In this document: piece by piece, positions 33,543-41,242 of the stretch
Layout: each line of letters begins with the position of its first letter
Numbering within the stretch: position 1 is the stretch's first letter
Assembly: GCF_014655955.1 (NCBI RefSeq)
Contig: NZ_BNBO01000012.1
Location: 62,001-126,000, forward strand
Reading direction: 5' to 3'
DNA length: 64,000 nucleotides
Source: Kitasatospora indigofera
Lineage (GTDB): Bacteria > Actinomycetota > Actinomycetes > Streptomycetales > Streptomycetaceae
The notes under the pieces: model-generated
What the model was told of the DNA's origin: nothing
The model's database searches: none
Seen by the model: only the letters and a program-made list of their open reading frames with translations
Made by a program: the position numbers and the translations under genes

Positions 33543-34721
33543 GTGGACGACGAACACTCCGCGCCGCACCGCCGGCCCTACGCCCTCCCGCTGCCGACCC
33601 CGCCGGAGGTGCTCCGCCGCGGCCCCCTGCGCGAGGGCGCCTTCAGCTCCGCCCTGCACGAACCGCGCACCGCCGTGGTGACCGGCCGCCTGCTCGGCGC
33701 CGCCCTGCTCACCTGCTTCCTCACCGGGCTGCTCAGCCACCTGCTGCAGGAACCGCCGACCTGGCTGCGCGACCACCTGCCCAGCCGGCCGGTGGACGGG
33801 TACCGGGTCACCCAGGGGCTGCACGTGATCACCGGCATCGCGGCGGTCCCGCTGCTGGGCGCCAAACTGTGGACGGTCTACCCGCGGCTCTTCGAGTGGC
33901 CGCCCGCGCGCAGCGTGGCGCACGCCCTGGAGCGGCTCGGCATCGCCGTCCTGGTCGGCTCGACGCTGCTGGAGCTGTTCACCGGGCTGCTGAACACCCT
34001 GCAGTGGTACCCCTGGCCGTTCCCGTTCCGGCAGACCCACTTCTGGCTCGGCTGGCTCGCCGTCGGCGGGCTGCTCCTGCACATCGCCGTCAAGGCCCCG
34101 CTGACCGCCCGGCACTGGCGGCGCCGCCGGCCCGGACTCGCGCAGCGCCGGGCCTTCCTGGGCGCGGTGACCGCCTCGGTCGCCGTCGTCACCCTGACCA
34201 CCGCCGGGCAGACCGTGCCCCGGCTGCGCGCCCTCACCCTGTTCGCCCCGCGCCGGCCCGACATCGGCCCGCAGGGCCTGCCGGTCAACCGCACCGCCGC
34301 CCAGGCCGGCACCGGCACCACCCCCGCCGGCTGGCGGCTGACCGTGCACGGCCCGCGTCCGTACGAGCTGACCATGGACGACCTGCTCGCCATGCCCCAG
34401 TACGAGGCCGAGCTGCCGATCGCCTGCGTCGAGGGCTGGAGCGCCTCCGCCCGCTGGGGCGGGGTGCGCGTCGCGGACCTGCTCGCCCGGGCCGGGGCGC
34501 CGCCCACGGCCCGGGTGCGGGTGACCTCGCTGGAGGCCGACGGGCCGTACCGGGTGACCGAGATGCCCGCCGCCCACGCCCGCGACCCGCTCACCCTGCT
34601 CGCGCTGCGGGTCAACGGCGAGACGCTGCTGCCCGACCACGGCCACCCCGCGCGGATCATCGCGCCCAACCGCCCCGGTGTGCTGCAGACCAAGTGGGTC
34701 ACCCGGCTGGAGGCCCTCTGA
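33543..34721 (+). CDS. Membrane molybdopterin-dependent oxidoreductase (sulfite-oxidase fold fused to b-type-cytochrome-like membrane domain)
   Basis: The 392-residue protein joins a membrane part and a Moco part. Residues about 45-215 contain four to five helices with conserved His (GLHVITGIAAVPLL, QTHFWLGWLAVGGLLLHIAV), like YedZ/cytochrome b561 haem sites. Residues about 240-392 form a sulfite-oxidase/YedY-type Moco domain with the molybdenum-ligating Cys in LPIACVEGWSASARWGG and HPARIIAPNRPGVLQTKWV. It should pass electrons between Moco and membrane quinones in one chain. The substrate is unknown; methionine sulfoxide is known for YedYZ. Site d controls it. The next gene overlaps by one base. 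Confidence 0.88.
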   Translation: MDDEHSAPHRRPYALPLPTPPEVLRRGPLREGAFSSALHEPRTAVVTGRLLGAALLTCFLTGLLSHLLQEPPTWLRDHLPSRPVDGYRVTQGLHVITGIAAVPLLGAKLWTVYPRLFEWPPARSVAHALERLGIAVLVGSTLLELFTGLLNTLQWYPWPFPFRQTHFWLGWLAVGGLLLHIAVKAPLTARHWRRRRPGLAQRRAFLGAVTASVAVVTLTTAGQTVPRLRALTLFAPRRPDIGPQGLPVNRTAAQAGTGTTPAGWRLTVHGPRPYELTMDDLLAMPQYEAELPIACVEGWSASARWGGVRVADLLARAGAPPTARVRVTSLEADGPYRVTEMPAAHARDPLTLLALRVNGETLLPDHGHPARIIAPNRPGVLQTKWVTRLEAL

Positions 34722-35137
34722 TGGCCCGGCTCCTGAGAACCGCCACCGCGGTCGCCGGCCTCGCCCTGATGGCGTACGGCCTGTACGGGCTGCTGAACGA
34801 CCGCTACATCACCGACCCGCTGGACGTCCTGGTCTGGGCCGTCGGCGGGCTGGTCCTGCACGACGGGCTCTGGGTCCCGCTGGTCTGCCTGGCCGGCGCC
34901 CGCTTCGCCCGGGGCCCCGTCCTGCGGGCCTGGCTGATCATCGCCGCCGCGCTCACCGCCGTGGGCCTGCCCGCCGTCCTGCGGGCGGGCGACGACCACG
35001 GCAACCCCACCCTGCTGCCGCTCCCCTACCTGCGCGACTACCTGCTGACGCTGGCGGCCACCGCGGCCGTCGCCCTGCTCGGGGCCGTCGCGGTGGCCGT
35101 CCGGCGACGACGCCGGAGGCGTGCCGGGCCGGAGTGA
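34721..35137 (+). CDS. Small four-helix membrane protein, partner of the molybdopterin oxidoreductase
   Basis: The 138-residue membrane protein has four predicted helices: TAVAGLALMAYGLYGLL, VLVWAVGGLVLHDGLWVPLVCL, LIIAAALTAVGLPAVL and LLTLAATAAVALLGAVAVAV, ending in an Arg-rich cytoplasmic tail. His in VLHDGLW could bind haem, though this is speculative. The start overlaps the stop of the oxidoreductase gene (TGATG), so the two are coupled in translation and the product probably assists that enzyme. I know no function for this family. Confidence 0.75.
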   Translation: MARLLRTATAVAGLALMAYGLYGLLNDRYITDPLDVLVWAVGGLVLHDGLWVPLVCLAGARFARGPVLRAWLIIAAALTAVGLPAVLRAGDDHGNPTLLPLPYLRDYLLTLAATAAVALLGAVAVAVRRRRRRRAGPE

Positions 35138-35240
35138 CGGCGCGGAGTGACGGCGCGGCCGGAGCAGCCGGGACGAGGACATCACCTGGTCCACGGGCGG
35201 CGGTCGGCGGGCTCCCCGCCCGCCGGTTCCCGCCGACGGC

Positions 35241-35256
35241 ATACCCGGTGGGGTAT
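35241..35256. promoter_or_regulatory. CsoR/CstR-type operator
   Basis: ATACCC-GGTG-GGGTAT is a perfect 6-bp inverted repeat with a 4-bp centre. It matches the operator form bound by copper-sensing CsoR and persulfide-sensing CstR repressors. It overlaps a TATTCT -10-like hexamer (35254-35259) and lies 44 bp before the Cys-rich miniprotein. Confidence 0.66.
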
Positions 35257-35299
35257 TCTGGAGGAAATCGCCCGGACGACCCCGGAGGGGGAACGGACC

Positions 35300-35467
35300 A
35301 TGTGCCGACGTACCACGTGCCGCACCTGCAAGAAGATCACCTACGCCGGCTGCGGCATGCACGTCGACCAGGTCCTGGCCGGCGTGTCCACGGCCGACCG
35401 GTGCGACTGCGCGAAGAGCGGGAAGTCCGGCGGTTTCAGCCTCCGCAAGCTGTTCGGCCGCGGCTGA
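35300..35467 (+). CDS. Cys-rich 55-residue miniprotein under a CsoR-like operator
   Basis: The 55-residue protein has Cys at positions 2, 7, 10, 18, 35 and 37 and His at 21. The patterns CRTC, GCGMHVDQV and RCDC could bind zinc or copper(I). Close relatives are widespread in actinobacteria as uncharacterised short proteins with the same CxxC...CGxH...RC spacing. GGAGGGGG precedes the ATG. The CsoR/CstR-like palindrome over its -10 region suggests induction by copper or reactive sulfur, so a metal-buffering or persulfide-related role is plausible; this is inference. It is monocistronic. Confidence 0.75.
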   Translation: MCRRTTCRTCKKITYAGCGMHVDQVLAGVSTADRCDCAKSGKSGGFSLRKLFGRG

Positions 35468-35658
35468 GCCGGCGACGGCCCGGCGTGCGCCGTGTGGAGC
35501 GCCGGGGTGACCAGGAGCCGCAGAGGCCCGGTCGCGGAGCACCGGCAGCCGTACGATGCCGCGGGTGATCAGGGCCCGATTCCCGTACCCTCGGTGACCC
35601 TGACCGCCCTTTCGCGATCCTCACCCGGGTCACCCGGCATCAGCACACCCACCGCCGC

Positions 35659-36264
35659 TCAGGGGCTCTCCGCGAGGAGCGGTGCGATCAAGGCCTCCAG
35701 GTCCGCCGGCCCCACCTGGTGCAGGGCCCAGCCGGCCAGCCGGCCGCTCCGGTCCACGACCAGCGTGTTGGGAACCGCCTGCGCAGTGATGGTCCCCTTG
35801 GGGAACTTCAGCACCAGGGAGCCGTCGGGATCGTGCAGGCTCGGATACTTCACGCCGAACTCCTTCTCGAAATTCTGGCCGCCCTCCCGTCCCTGTTCCC
35901 TGGTGTTGATGCCGAGGAATTCGACGCCCCGGCCCTGGTACTCGGCATAGGCCCGCTGGAGGTCCCGGGCCTCCTCGCGGCACGGATCGCACCACGAGCC
36001 CCAGGTGTTGACGATCACCACCTTGCCCCGGTAGTCCGGCCAGGCGACCGTCCCGCCGTCCACGGTCGGACCGGAGAGATCGGGAGCCGGCACCCGCTCG
36101 GCGACCGGTTTCATCACCGGCGGCCGGCGGCCGGCACCGGGCGAGGCGGATGCCGCCGCGCCGACGGGCCCCGGCGACGAGCAGCCGGCGAGCAGCGCGG
36201 CGACGACGAAGGCGAGCGAGGTCCGGCCCGTCGAGCGGGCGCGGGGGCATCGGTTGGTGAACAC
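35659..36264 (-). CDS. TlpA/ResA-type thiol-disulfide oxidoreductase lipoprotein
   Basis: The 201-residue protein has a lipoprotein signal with lipobox LLAGC (Cys28). A thioredoxin-like AhpC/TlpA domain follows, with active site WGSWCDPCREEARDL near residue 90, the cis-Pro region AVPNTLVVDRSGRLAG, and an acidic redox partner surface. It should reduce disulfides outside the membrane, for example in cytochrome c maturation or oxidative protein folding. The GTG at 36264 is preferred over an upstream ATG because the hydrophobic signal then starts about 15 residues in, but the ribosome site is weak for both. It stands alone. Confidence 0.87.
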   Translation of the reverse strand: MFTNRCPRARSTGRTSLAFVVAALLAGCSSPGPVGAAASASPGAGRRPPVMKPVAERVPAPDLSGPTVDGGTVAWPDYRGKVVIVNTWGSWCDPCREEARDLQRAYAEYQGRGVEFLGINTREQGREGGQNFEKEFGVKYPSLHDPDGSLVLKFPKGTITAQAVPNTLVVDRSGRLAGWALHQVGPADLEALIAPLLAESP

Positions 36265-36502
36265 CCGGACAGTGTCACGGACGCCCCGCGGGGGCGTTCG
36301 GCCGGGTCGGCCGGTCACGCCGGCGGACCTCTTCCGGCCACGCCTGTCAGGGAGCCACCGGAAGAGGGCCGCCCCTGGACGCTACCCGCTCGAACTGCCC
36401 GCCGAACGGCCCGGCGAACGTCCCTCGCCCGGCGGCCCGTTCACCTCCGGCGGGACCCGGCCGCGCACCGCCCGCCGGCGGTCCGCACCCATACACCAGA
36501 AC

Positions 36503-36515
36503 TGACGAGGCGTCA
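36503..36515. promoter_or_regulatory. Inverted repeat upstream of the HMGL-like gene
   Basis: TGACG-AGG-CGTCA is a perfect 5-bp inverted repeat, of a size used by TetR-type repressors. It lies about 20 bp upstream of TAGAGT (36537-36542), a possible -10. The remaining 359-bp gap (36265-36623) shows no gene. Confidence 0.4.
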
Positions 36516-36623
36516 ATACGCTGGTCGGCGTTGGCCTAGAGTACGGCAGGTCCGCACTCCATCGGGGGAGGGCGTCGACGTCCGGGTCCCTCTTCGAGGG
36601 CCACGGCGGGATCGGAGTCAGCG

Positions 36624-37868
36624 ATGCACGAGGACGTGGTACGGCAGTCCGCGACCGCGGGCCGGGTGGTGCTGTGGGAGGAGTCCGCGCGGGACGGCGC
36701 CCAGGCCAAAACCCTGATGTCGGCGGACTTCCGGGTGCGGCTGGCGGTCGAGCAGGGGCGGATGTTCGGCGCCGACGGACCGCGCCACGTGGTCTTCGCG
36801 GCCGGCTTCCCCGCGGTGTGCGCCGAGGAGTTCGAGGCGGTCCGCCAGGTCGCGGCGGAGGCCGAGGGCGCGGTGAGCGTCGCCGCGGTGTGCCGGGGGA
36901 CGGCGGCGGACGTCCGGCAGGCGGTGGCGTCCGTGCGGGGCAGCGCGCACGCCCGGGTGATGGTCGTGGTGCCCGCCTCCGAGGCGATGGCGGCGGTGAT
37001 GACCCACCGGACGGCCCGCGAGGCCCTGGAGGCGGGGGTGGCACTGGTCAAGGAGGCCCGCGGGCTGGACGACCGGGTGGCGGTGGACCTCTGCCTGGCC
37101 GACGCCTCCCGCGCCGACCACGGCCTGATGGCCGCGTACGCCGCCGCGGCGACCGGCGCCGGCGCGGGAACGGTGATCCTGGCGGACACCGTCGGCGGTC
37201 AACTTCCCTCGGAGGCAGCGACGATGTTCGCCCGGGTGCGGGCCGGCGCCGGCGACGGCGTGGTCCTGGCCACCCACGCGCACAACGACCTGGGCCTGGG
37301 GCTGGCCAACACCCTGGAGGCCGCCCGCGCCGGCGCGCGGGTGCTCTCCAGCTCGTGGCTGGGCATCGCCGAGCGCAGCGGCCTGGTGGCGACCGAACAG
37401 CTGGTCTTCCTCCTTTCCCGACGGACCGGGCACACCGGGGCGCTGCTGGGCGAGGACGGTGAACCCTGGTGGACCGCCCCGGACCTGACCCGGCTGCCCC
37501 GCATCGCGCGGATGGTCTCGCGGGAGACCGGGGTGCCGCTGACCGTGACCACCCCGATCGTCGGCACCGGCGTCGGCACCATCTCCACCGGCACCCCGTT
37601 CGTCCACCCGCGGCTGTTCCAGCCCTACGACCCCGCGGAGCTGCTGGGGACCGAGCCGGACGTGGTACTCACCCAGCTGGCCAGCGCCCGGGTGGTGACG
37701 GCGGTGGCCGCCCGCCTCGGACACGGCCTGGACCGGGTCCAGGCACGGGCCGCCACGGGCTGGGTGAAGGAGCAGGCCTACCGCTCCGGCCGGGCGGTCG
37801 TCGACGAGCGCCTGTTCGCCGGCTACCTCGACGGCCTGCGCGCCGCGACCACGGCGGACGCCCGGTGA
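36624..37868 (+). CDS. DRE-TIM metallolyase-like protein (HMGL/isopropylmalate or homocitrate synthase-like)
   Basis: The 414-residue protein has the DRE-TIM signature LWEESARDGAQAKTLMSADF at the N-terminus (RDGxQ) and the metal-binding ATHAHNDLGLGLANTLEAA (HxH, then N) near residue 215. The barrel runs through ILADTVGGQLPSEA. A C-terminal part with GTGVGTISTGTPF replaces the usual flap. Such enzymes condense an acyl-CoA with a 2-oxoacid or cleave the reverse product. It is too divergent for leucine synthesis to be assumed. The stop overlaps the start of a YrdC-like gene (GTGA), an uncommon pairing that suggests a small specialised pathway. Confidence 0.78.
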   Translation: MHEDVVRQSATAGRVVLWEESARDGAQAKTLMSADFRVRLAVEQGRMFGADGPRHVVFAAGFPAVCAEEFEAVRQVAAEAEGAVSVAAVCRGTAADVRQAVASVRGSAHARVMVVVPASEAMAAVMTHRTAREALEAGVALVKEARGLDDRVAVDLCLADASRADHGLMAAYAAAATGAGAGTVILADTVGGQLPSEAATMFARVRAGAGDGVVLATHAHNDLGLGLANTLEAARAGARVLSSSWLGIAERSGLVATEQLVFLLSRRTGHTGALLGEDGEPWWTAPDLTRLPRIARMVSRETGVPLTVTTPIVGTGVGTISTGTPFVHPRLFQPYDPAELLGTEPDVVLTQLASARVVTAVAARLGHGLDRVQARAATGWVKEQAYRSGRAVVDERLFAGYLDGLRAATTADAR

Positions 37869-38575
37869 ACCCCGGCCCCGAGACCGGCCCCGGCCCCCGG
37901 CCCGGCATCGTCGACCCGGCCGGCGCCCGCCGAACCCTGCGGGGCGGGGCGGCGGTGGTGCTGCCCAATCCCGCGCCCCTCACGTACGTCGTCGCCGCGA
38001 CCGTCCCGCAGGCCGTCAACACCGCGAAGGGCCGGCCCGCCGGACAGGCCGTCGCGCTCTGGGCGCACCACCCGGGCACCCTCGCGGCCCTGGACGGCGC
38101 CCTCGACCTCGGCCCGGCCCCGGCCGCCCTGGCCCGTCGGCTGCTGGCCGAGGAACGGGTGACCGTGCTGGTACCCCTGCGACCGGAGGCGGACCGGCCC
38201 GACTGGCTGTCACCGGCGAGCCAGGACGGCTGGGCGCTGCTGTTCGGCGCGCGCTGGGAGCCCCTGCTGCCCGTCCTCGACGACTTCCCGGTCCTGTACG
38301 TGAGCAGCGCCAACCGCACCGGCCGGCCGCCGGCCGGCACCTCCGCCCTGGCGGTCGCGATGTTCGCGGCCGCCACCCCGGTGCTGCCCGCCGGTTCGCT
38401 CGCCCCGGCGGGCGGCGGGCCCGCCGGGGCACCCCGCGCGGCGACCACCACGCTGCGCCTGCACACCGACGGGCGGGTCGAGCTGCACCGCCCCGGCGCG
38501 CAGGACCGGCCCTTCCCGGCTCCCGAGCGGTACCTCGACCGGATCCGCCAGGAGTACGGGGCGCCGTCCCGCTGA
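37865..38575 (+). CDS. Sua5/YciO/YrdC-type nucleotide-binding protein
   Basis: The 236-residue protein has the YrdC fold pattern. GGAAVVLPNPAPLTYVVAA and NTAKGRPAGQAVALWAHHP carry the Lys/Arg cluster that binds triphosphate, and VLYVSSANRTGRPPAGTSAL matches the SSANxSG motif. Housekeeping relatives make threonylcarbamoyl-AMP for tRNA; others activate carbamoyl groups for natural products. The overlap with the DRE-TIM gene suggests a dedicated role rather than the tRNA one. The gene ends 3 bp before homology to truncated fabV begins, marking a likely recombination join. Confidence 0.7.
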   Translation: MNPGPETGPGPRPGIVDPAGARRTLRGGAAVVLPNPAPLTYVVAATVPQAVNTAKGRPAGQAVALWAHHPGTLAALDGALDLGPAPAALARRLLAEERVTVLVPLRPEADRPDWLSPASQDGWALLFGARWEPLLPVLDDFPVLYVSSANRTGRPPAGTSALAVAMFAAATPVLPAGSLAPAGGGPAGAPRAATTTLRLHTDGRVELHRPGAQDRPFPAPERYLDRIRQEYGAPSR

Positions 38576-38578
38576 GGG

Positions 38579-39447
38579 CGAACCGGGACGCGACGAAGGA
38601 CCAGGTGGCCGACCTCGTCGAGCGGCGGTTCGGCGGCCGGCTGGACCACCTGGTCTACTCGGTGGCCGCGCCCCGGCGCACCGACCCCGACACCGGCGCC
38701 GTCCACGCCTCGGTGCCCAAGCCGATCGGCCGGACGAACCGCACCAAGACCCTGGTCTTCGACGAGGAGGGTGCCCCCGAGGTCCGCGAGGTCGAGACCG
38801 CGCCGGCCGAGGGCGACGACGTCGAGCAGACCGTCGCGGTGATGGGCGGCACGGACTGGGAACGCTGGATCGACCACCTCGCCGGACGCGGGCTGCTCGC
38901 CGACGGGTTCTCCACCGCCGCGCTGTCGTACGTCGGCTCCTCGCTGACCGCGGCGATCTACCGCCAGGGCACCATCGGCGCGGCCAAGGCCCATCTGGAG
39001 GCCACCGCCCGGGTCCTGGACGAACGGCTCGGCAGGACGGTGGGCGGGCGGGCCGTGACCTCCGTCAACGGCGCGGCGGTCACCCAGTCCTCCACCGCGA
39101 TCCCCGGCATCGCCCTCTACACCGGCCTGCTGCGCGGCGTCCTCGGGGACGGCCTCGTCCCGCCGGTCCACCAGCTCGCCGCCCTGTGGGACCAGCTCAC
39201 CGGCGCCGCCCCGCTCGACCTGGACGCGGACGGCCGGATCCGCCTGGACGGCTTCGAACTGGCCGACGACGTCCAGGCGGCGGTGGCCGAGCGCTGGGAG
39301 AACGCCCGCACGGCGACCGTCGGGGACCTGGCCGACCTCGACTGGTTCCGCGACGAGGTCCGGCGCCTCCACGGATTCTCCGTGCCCGGCATCGACTACA
39401 CCGCCCCGGTCGCCACCGACGTCCCCTGGCCCGGCCAGACCCCCTGA
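38579..39447 (+). pseudogene. fabV: 5'-truncated fabV (trans-2-enoyl-ACP/CoA reductase) remnant
   Basis: The frame encodes the C-terminal two-thirds of FabV: HLVYSVAAPRRTDPDTGAVH, VMGGTDWERWIDHL, the active-site Tyr-x8-Lys in YRQGTIGAAK, and GFSVPGIDYTAPV at the end. FabV is normally about 400 residues; here the first 115-120, including the NAD-binding Rossmann start, are absent. Homology begins upstream of the first possible GTG (38605), immediately after the YrdC-like gene, and no start or ribosome site is evident. It is best read as a remnant left by deletion or insertion of the upstream gene pair. A short translated product cannot be excluded. Confidence 0.78.
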
Positions 39448-39543
39448 CGCCCGGACGGCGCGGTGCCGGGCGGGCAGGCCCGGCCGGGGGAACGCCACGT
39501 TTCACTGCCCGCCGGGCACCACCCGCGGCGCTACGCTCGGGCC

Positions 39544-40392
39544 GTGGGAGAGCCCGAGCCCGAGCAGCGCGCCGAAGGCGCAGGACCGTTCACCACCCGC
39601 GTCACCTGGCAGCTCCCGGCAGGGGAGACGGTGGTCTGGGAGTCCCGGCTCGCGCGCAGGCGTGGCACCTTGTCGGTGCGGGCCGCCAGGGGCGCGGCCG
39701 GCCGGCCCGTGACGGCCGACGCGGTGGCGCTCGCCCGGCTGCGGCGGCTCAACAACGTCGCCTCCGGCGCGTTCGTCATCGGCGGCGCACTGTTCGCGCT
39801 CGGCGCCGCCGTCGCCCAGTTCGGCTCGGGCGATCCGACCGTGAGCGCCTCGGTCTACTTCGCCGGGGGCCTGTTCTTCAACACCGGCGGCTACGTCTCG
39901 CTGCTCCAGGTGCTGAACGCCCCCCGCCACACCGGGGCGGGCGGCACACTGGCCACCTCCGACTGGCGGTGGTGGGGGTACGAGCCGATGCGGGTGGACT
40001 GGCTGAGCACGGTCGCGCTCTTCGCCGGCACCCTCGTGTTCGCCGTCAACCTGCTGGACTCCTTCCACCAGGGCCTCACCGCCCAGCAGGCCAACCGGCT
40101 GATCTGGGCGCCGGACGTGATCGGCTGCGTGCTGTTCCTGGTGTCGGGGCACCTCGGGTTCGTGGAGATCTGCCACCGGTCCTGGCCCTGCTGGCGCTCC
40201 CGCAGCCTGGGCTGGTGGGTGGTCGCGGTGAACCAGTTCGGGTCGGTGCTCTTCATGGTCTCGGCGGTCGCCGCCTTCACCCGGCCCGCCACCGGGAGCC
40301 TGGTCGGCCCCGGCATCGCCAACTGGGCGACGCTCGCCGGCGCCCTGTGCTTCTCGGCCGGCGGCGTGCTCCAGGCCTTCGAGCGGCCGTAG
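39544..40392 (+). CDS. YrhK-like integral membrane protein
   Basis: The 282-residue membrane protein has about seven helices in paired form: GAFVIGGALFALGAAVAQFG, YFAGGLFFNTGGYVSLLQVL, VALFAGTLVFAVNLLDSF, DVIGCVLFLVSGHLGFVEI, VNQFGSVLFMVSAVAAF and WATLAGALCFSAGGVLQAF. The repeated G-x-x-F/Y-N-x-G pattern resembles YrhK-domain proteins, whose function is unknown. The N-terminal 75 residues are soluble and Arg-rich. The GTG at 39544 is preferred, as the upstream extension is non-coding in character. No partner gene is evident. Confidence 0.72.
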   Translation: MGEPEPEQRAEGAGPFTTRVTWQLPAGETVVWESRLARRRGTLSVRAARGAAGRPVTADAVALARLRRLNNVASGAFVIGGALFALGAAVAQFGSGDPTVSASVYFAGGLFFNTGGYVSLLQVLNAPRHTGAGGTLATSDWRWWGYEPMRVDWLSTVALFAGTLVFAVNLLDSFHQGLTAQQANRLIWAPDVIGCVLFLVSGHLGFVEICHRSWPCWRSRSLGWWVVAVNQFGSVLFMVSAVAAFTRPATGSLVGPGIANWATLAGALCFSAGGVLQAFERP

Positions 40393-40490
40393 GCCAGTCA
40401 CGCGCGTCGGCGGACGGGACGACGGCCGCCCGGCGGCGCCCTACACCGACGCCGACGCCGGCGCCGGCAAAGGGTGCGGGACCGGGCACG

Positions 40491-40525
40491 GGCAGCGGCA
40501 GCGGCAGCGGCAGCGGCAGCGGCAG
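40491..40525. repeat. GGCAGC hexanucleotide repeat
   Basis: Nearly six tandem GGCAGC units lie between the YrhK-like gene and the AhpD-like promoter, following GACGCCG and GGCGCC near-repeats. It is non-coding and prone to copy-number change. Confidence 0.85.
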
Positions 40526-40561
40526 GGGTGACGCAGGTCACATCACCGGGAAGCGTCCGGC

Positions 40562-40588
40562 TGTCACATCCCGCCCGGCCGAGCAGTC
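40562..40588 (+). promoter_or_regulatory. ECF41-like promoter of the AhpD-like gene
   Basis: TGTCACA (40562-40568) and AGTC (40585-40588) are 16 bp apart. The ECF41 consensus as I recall it is TGTCACA-N16-CGTC, commonly in front of carboxymuconolactone decarboxylase-type genes, as here. GTCACATC is also repeated 26 bp upstream (40537-40544). Confidence 0.52.
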
Positions 40589-40625
40589 ATTGCTGTGGAA
40601 CCACCGACACGGCAAGGAGATCGCC

Positions 40626-41099
40626 ATGGAAGCCCGACTCAACCTCTACGGCAACACCGGCGCGGCCAAGTTCGCGAAGTACATCAACTCGGCGGGCAAG
40701 GTCATTTCGGACTCGACGCTGCCGGCCGCGACGCAGGAGCTGGTGAAGATCCGCGCCAGCCAGATCAACGGCTGCGGCTTCTGCACCGACATGCACACCA
40801 AGGACGCCGCGCACGCCGGGGAGACCTCGGTGCGCCTCAACCTGGTCGCGGCCTGGCGCGAGGCCCGGGTGTTCACCGACGCCGAGCGGGCCGCCCTGGA
40901 GCTGACCGAGCAGGGCACCCGGATCGCCGACGCGGCCGGCGGGGTCACCGACGAGGCCTGGGCGAACGCCGCCAAGTACCACGACGAGGACCAGCTCGCC
41001 GCGCTGGTGTCCCTGATCGCCCTGATCAACGCCTACAACCGGATGAACGTCATCATCCAGCAGCCCGCCGGCGACTACCAGCCGGGCCAGTTCGGCTGA
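40626..41099 (+). CDS. AhpD-like carboxymuconolactone decarboxylase-family peroxidase
   Basis: The 157-residue protein has the AhpD-type redox site: GCGFCTDMH with Cys50, Cys53 and His57, preceded by a Glu in ATQELVKIRASQ. This is the proton-relay pattern of alkylhydroperoxidases rather than of true decarboxylases. It should reduce peroxides or disulfides as an oligomer. AAGGAGATCGCC precedes the ATG. The ECF41-like promoter upstream fits the known link between C-terminally extended ECF sigma factors and this family, and such a sigma is encoded 0.8 kb away. Confidence 0.9.
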   Translation: MEARLNLYGNTGAAKFAKYINSAGKVISDSTLPAATQELVKIRASQINGCGFCTDMHTKDAAHAGETSVRLNLVAAWREARVFTDAERAALELTEQGTRIADAAGGVTDEAWANAAKYHDEDQLAALVSLIALINAYNRMNVIIQQPAGDYQPGQFG

Positions 41100-41111
41100 C
41101 CGCACCCGCCC

Positions 41112-41135
41112 GCGGGGGCCGGCGACGGCCCCCGC
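41112..41135 (+). terminator. Terminator after the AhpD-like gene
   Basis: GCGGGGGCCG (41112-41121) and CGGCCCCCGC (41126-41135) form a perfect 10-bp stem with a GCGA tetraloop, 13 bp past the stop. Confidence 0.75.
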
Positions 41136-41160
41136 GCGGCAGCGCGCCCGCCCCGGGACC

Positions 41161-41240
41161 GGATGCCCGGATGCCCGGATGCCCGGAGCCGGACGGTCCC
41201 GCGGCGGGCGCGGTACCGGGGTGGGCGCGGTACCGGGGTG
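41161..41240. repeat. Two short tandem repeats
   Basis: GGATGCCC is repeated three times at 41161-41184, and a 17-bp unit, GGCGCGGTACCGGGGTG, twice at 41207-41240. They lie between convergent genes and end next to the SgcJ-like stop codon. Confidence 0.82.
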
Positions 41241-41242
41241 GA

